A DNA stretch of 6,295 nucleotides from an uncultured bacterium. GTDB taxonomy: Bacteria > Patescibacteriota > Patescibacteriia > UBA1558 > GWA2-36-10. The position numbers and the translations under genes are program-made. This document shows, piece after piece, positions 3,739 through 6,295 of the stretch (within the stretch, counting starts at the first letter, position 1; each line of letters begins with the position of its first letter). The notes under the pieces were generated by a model. It was not told the DNA's origin. It saw only the letters and a list, made by a program, of their open reading frames with translations, and did no database searches. Location: positions 1 to 6,295 of the forward strand of contig CALDOH010000156.1 of NCBI GenBank assembly GCA_937912185.1. Reading direction: 5' to 3'.

Positions 3739-6123
3739 ATGAAAGATTTTTTTAAGCGAAATTTACTTTTATTTGTCGTCTTCATTACCGGGGCAGCTGT
3801 TTTAGTAGTTGAGGTAGTGGCAGTACGTATTTTGTCTCCCTATTTTGGTAGTACTATTTTTACAGTTTCTAGTGTTTTAGGAGTAATCTTAGCTGCTCTT
3901 AGCTTGGGTTATTATTTTGGTGGCAAGATGGCTGACAAATATCCTTCAGAAAAACTATTTTTTGCTATTATTTTTGTCAGCGGAGCCAGTCTATTATTTT
4001 TACAGTTTTTAAATCTAACAATCTTACCTATTTTGGGTTATAGTCTATCCATTATCAACGGGCCTCTGATATCCTCTTTGATATTATTTTTTATTCCAGG
4101 TTTTTTGATGGGTACTCTATCACCACTGGTCATCAAGCTACAACAAGATCGTTCACCGGAAAGAGGTATCGGTGGTATTTCGGGGCAAGTTTTTTTCTGG
4201 TCAACCTTAGGTAGTATTTTTGGTTCAATATTTACTGGTTTTGTCTTAATTCCACATTTTGGTATTGATCAGATTGTGCTTACTACTGGTGTTATACTTC
4301 TTGTTATTGGTCTTTTGCCAATTGTTATTATGACTGGTACCAAAAAATTGATTGTTAAATTGATCATACTTCTGTTTATCACTGGCGGCTTGCTGGCAGC
4401 ATCTTCTGCTGTTCAATCGAAGGGTAATATTATCTATCAAAAAGATGGGGTCTATGAAAGGCTTATAATCTACGATGATGAGTATCAGGGTCGTCCGACC
4501 CGTTTTTTTATGCAAGACAGAAGCAACTCAGGGGCCATGTTTTTGGATGGGGATGATTTAGCTTTTGAATACACCAAATATTATTCTCTTTATAAGGTCT
4601 TCAATCCTGAGCCTAAGGAAGTTTTGGCAATCGGCGGAGGTATCTATTCAGTACCTAGAAAAATGCTCAGCGAATTGCCAGAGGCTAATATTGATGTGGT
4701 AGAGATAGAGCCAGAGTTAGAGGATTTAGCTAAAAAATATTTTAATCTTCCAGATGATCCTAGATTAAATACTTATACTGAAGATGGTCGTCGTTATTTG
4801 GTAGATACTGACAAAAAATATGATGTAATTTTTAGTGACGTATATTTTTCTATGTATTCAGTGCCAACACACTTCACTACCTCTGAGTTTTATCAGATTG
4901 CCAAAGATAGATTAAACCAAGATGGCATTTTTGTGGCCAACTTTATTGGTTCCTTGTCTAGACAAAAACCATCTTTGCTTTTTGCTGAAATGAAGACTTT
5001 TGATTCTGTTTTTGACAATACTTATTATTTTGCCGTTACTAATCCTGGTAGAAGCAAGATGCAAAATATTATCTTTGTAGGTGTAAATGGTGATAAAAAA
5101 GTAGATTGGAGTGCAGAAGAAATTTTAGCTATTGATGATCCCATAATTCAGAAAGCTCATAAACAATTGATTGACACTAGTCGTTTTGATTTTAGTGATC
5201 ATCCAATCTTGACTGATAATTATGCCCCAGCAGATTACTTGACTGCCGTAAGTTTAAGTAGGGATATAAAAGATGGGGATAAAACCTTTAATGGTAAAGA
5301 AATTTTAGCTTTAGTTGAGCAACAATTAGATTATGGACCACGGTATTTATCAGCTCCTGGGCACACTAGAGTGAAAGACTTCTTGATAGCCAATGCATCT
5401 TTAGCTGACAAGCTAGAGCTTCAAACTTGGCAGCACAAGGCTCAGGATGGGGCAGAATATGAGCTGACAAATATTATTGCCAGGTTTAATCTAGACAAGG
5501 AAGAGAGAATAATCTTGGCCACTCATTATGACAGTAAGAAATTTGCTCATAATGACTTGCAATTTTCCGATCAAGCAGTGCCCGGAGCCAATGACTCGGG
5601 ATCTGGCACAGCTGTACTATTAGAAGTACTCCGTCAGGTCTCTATGAATTTAGATCATTTCGGTATTGGAATCGATATTGTATTTTTTGATGGCGAGGAA
5701 GGTGAGGAGTATGTTACCGATGATTATAGTCAGTGGCAAGCCTTGGGTTCAAATCATTTTGTAGAAAATTTGAGCGAACTTTATCCAAATCAACTACCAC
5801 AGAGTGCCATTGTGCTAGATATGGTCTGTGATAAAGATTTGTTGATTCAGCCAGACGAATCATCCTTGGCCAATGCTCCAGAGTTGGTAGCTGATTTTTG
5901 GAAGACAGCCAGAGAAACTGATAGTGCTGTTTTTTCTACAGAGCCCAGGAAAGTAGTTGTAGATGATCACACTGTTTTGCAAGCAGCGGGGATTGATAGT
6001 ATTTTGGTAATAGATTTTGACTACCCTTATTTTCATACCACCGAAGACAGTTTGGACAAATGTAGTCCCAATAGTCTAGAGACTGTAGCTAAGGCTGTTT
6101 TTGACTATATTTATGATCTATAA
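3739..6123 (+). CDS. Seven-helix membrane protein: spermidine-synthase-like domain fused to M28/glutaminyl-cyclase-like domain
   Basis: 794 residues in three parts. (1) Seven predicted membrane helices (about 8-30, 40-62, 72-95, 108-131, 149-172, 177-198, 203-222) with the signature of membrane-bound 'fused MFS/spermidine synthase' proteins: E25, R30, PYFG (34-37), LGYYFGGKMAD (56-66). (2) A SAM-fold domain (about 230-505): AIGGG (297-301), VEIEPE (321-326), EDGRRYL (348-354), DVYFSMYSVPTHFTTSEFY (367-385). The GGGDG and DxxDP Asp pattern of true spermidine synthases is not kept, so polyamine synthesis is doubtful. (3) A zinc-hydrolase fold (about 515-794) closest to glutaminyl-peptide cyclotransferases: YGPR (532-535), HYDSK (596-600), NDSGSG (618-623), FFDGEE (649-654), D694, DDH (742-744), FHTTEDS (765-771). 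Predicted zinc ligands D619, E654, H766; catalytic E653. An N-in start with seven helices puts both soluble domains outside. A general M28 aminopeptidase is the main alternative. Confidence 0.85.
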   Translation: MKDFFKRNLLLFVVFITGAAVLVVEVVAVRILSPYFGSTIFTVSSVLGVILAALSLGYYFGGKMADKYPSEKLFFAIIFVSGASLLFLQFLNLTILPILGYSLSIINGPLISSLILFFIPGFLMGTLSPLVIKLQQDRSPERGIGGISGQVFFWSTLGSIFGSIFTGFVLIPHFGIDQIVLTTGVILLVIGLLPIVIMTGTKKLIVKLIILLFITGGLLAASSAVQSKGNIIYQKDGVYERLIIYDDEYQGRPTRFFMQDRSNSGAMFLDGDDLAFEYTKYYSLYKVFNPEPKEVLAIGGGIYSVPRKMLSELPEANIDVVEIEPELEDLAKKYFNLPDDPRLNTYTEDGRRYLVDTDKKYDVIFSDVYFSMYSVPTHFTTSEFYQIAKDRLNQDGIFVANFIGSLSRQKPSLLFAEMKTFDSVFDNTYYFAVTNPGRSKMQNIIFVGVNGDKKVDWSAEEILAIDDPIIQKAHKQLIDTSRFDFSDHPILTDNYAPADYLTAVSLSRDIKDGDKTFNGKEILALVEQQLDYGPRYLSAPGHTRVKDFLIANASLADKLELQTWQHKAQDGAEYELTNIIARFNLDKEERIILATHYDSKKFAHNDLQFSDQAVPGANDSGSGTAVLLEVLRQVSMNLDHFGIGIDIVFFDGEEGEEYVTDDYSQWQALGSNHFVENLSELYPNQLPQSAIVLDMVCDKDLLIQPDESSLANAPELVADFWKTARETDSAVFSTEPRKVVVDDHTVLQAAGIDSILVIDFDYPYFHTTEDSLDKCSPNSLETVAKAVFDYIYDL

Positions 6124-6152
6124 TTGACAGATCTAATATTTTCTGCTATATT
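6124..6152 (+). promoter_or_regulatory. Near-consensus promoter of the small basic protein gene
   Basis: TTGACA (6124-6129), 17 bases, TATATT (6147-6152), with an extended -10 TGC at 6144-6146. The -35 begins on the base after the upstream gene's stop codon. Predicted start near 6159. This is the best promoter in the window and implies high expression. Confidence 0.7.
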
Positions 6153-6166
6153 TTTGACGTTAAATT

Positions 6167-6173
6167 AAAGGAA
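6167..6173 (+). promoter_or_regulatory. Ribosome binding site of the small basic protein
   Basis: AAAGGAA lies 10 bases before the ATG at 6184. It is the only clear Shine-Dalgarno in the window; the three larger genes lack one. Confidence 0.65.
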
Positions 6174-6183
6174 TTTTTAAGTT

Positions 6184-6273
6184 ATGGGAACAAAACTGAA
6201 GAGTAAAAGATTATCTGTTAAAAGGCGAAGACGCAAGAAGCTTAAAAGACGAAACAGATTCAAAAATAAATAA
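6184..6273 (+). CDS. 29-residue very basic protein, probably ribosome- or RNA-associated
   Basis: Starts MGTKLKSKRLSVKRRRRKKL and ends in NRFKNK; well over half of its residues are Lys or Arg and it has no acidic residue. It has its own near-consensus promoter and a good Shine-Dalgarno, arguing that it is a real, highly expressed gene. The composition and size recall tiny ribosomal or ribosome-associated proteins such as bS22 / AURKAIP1-COX24-domain proteins, but the sequence is too short and biased to assign a family by eye. The ATG is the only start near the Shine-Dalgarno. Confidence 0.7.
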   Translation: MGTKLKSKRLSVKRRRRKKLKRRNRFKNK

Positions 6274-6280
6274 TTGCTTA

Positions 6281-6295
6281 AGCCCCGCTTTGGCG
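6281..6295 (+). terminator. Probable terminator hairpin cut by the window end
   Basis: AGCCCCGC-TTTG-GCG begins 7 bases after the stop of the small basic gene. CGC (6286-6288) pairs with GCG (6293-6295), and if the next bases are GGGCT the stem would have 8 pairs. Only half is visible, so it might also be another GC-rich palindrome like that at 3421-3436. Confidence 0.4.

Noticed and set aside
4246..4515. Minus-strand open frame inside the membrane-protein gene
   Set aside because: Antisense to helices 5-7 and the following linker; Asn/Lys-rich composition typical of a shadow frame.

Overview
The window looks like a fragment of a small-genome Patescibacteria/CPR chromosome, probably parcubacterial. 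This is inference: AT-rich DNA, short spacers, mostly no Shine-Dalgarno sequences, a compact IF-2, a divergent DHH-family protein next to infB, and GC-rich palindromes scattered between genes. No marker in the window fixes the phylum.

Layout. Positions 1957 down to 1 (minus strand) hold infB, encoding translation initiation factor IF-2. Its 5' end is complete and its last few codons lie beyond the left edge. Its leader (about 1958-2085) contains two mini-ORFs chained by TAA-CGGG-ATG junctions and a pair of mutually exclusive hairpins. From a divergent promoter, 2216-3328 (plus) encodes a DHH/DHHA1 protein of the NrnA type in which most metal-binding residues are replaced. Next comes a strong promoter (3332-3360), a broken 5' half of a tRNA-Ile gene interrupted by two GC-rich palindromes (3394-3487), an intact tRNA-Ile with anticodon UAU and encoded CCA (3512-3588), and a 106-bp segment bounded by 11-bp inverted repeats that contains the terminator (3585-3690). 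A probably leaderless gene at 3739-6123 encodes a 794-residue membrane protein: seven predicted membrane helices, a spermidine-synthase-like SAM-fold domain, and a C-terminal M28 / glutaminyl-cyclase-like zinc domain. A 29-residue, extremely basic protein (6184-6273) follows under a near-consensus promoter with a good Shine-Dalgarno. The window ends inside a probable terminator hairpin.

How it fits together. infB, the tRNA and perhaps the small basic protein serve translation. infB and nrnA are commonly linked in bacteria (nusA-infB-rbfA-nrnA-truB order); here they are neighbours but divergent. The membrane fusion is unrelated to translation and probably acts outside the cell. The most unusual points are the palindrome-split tRNA copy, the rare UAU anticodon, the infB leader, the apparently dead DHH site and the SpeE-like/QC-like fusion. 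No CRISPR array, rRNA gene or transposase gene was seen, and no gene-free stretch exceeds 300 bases.
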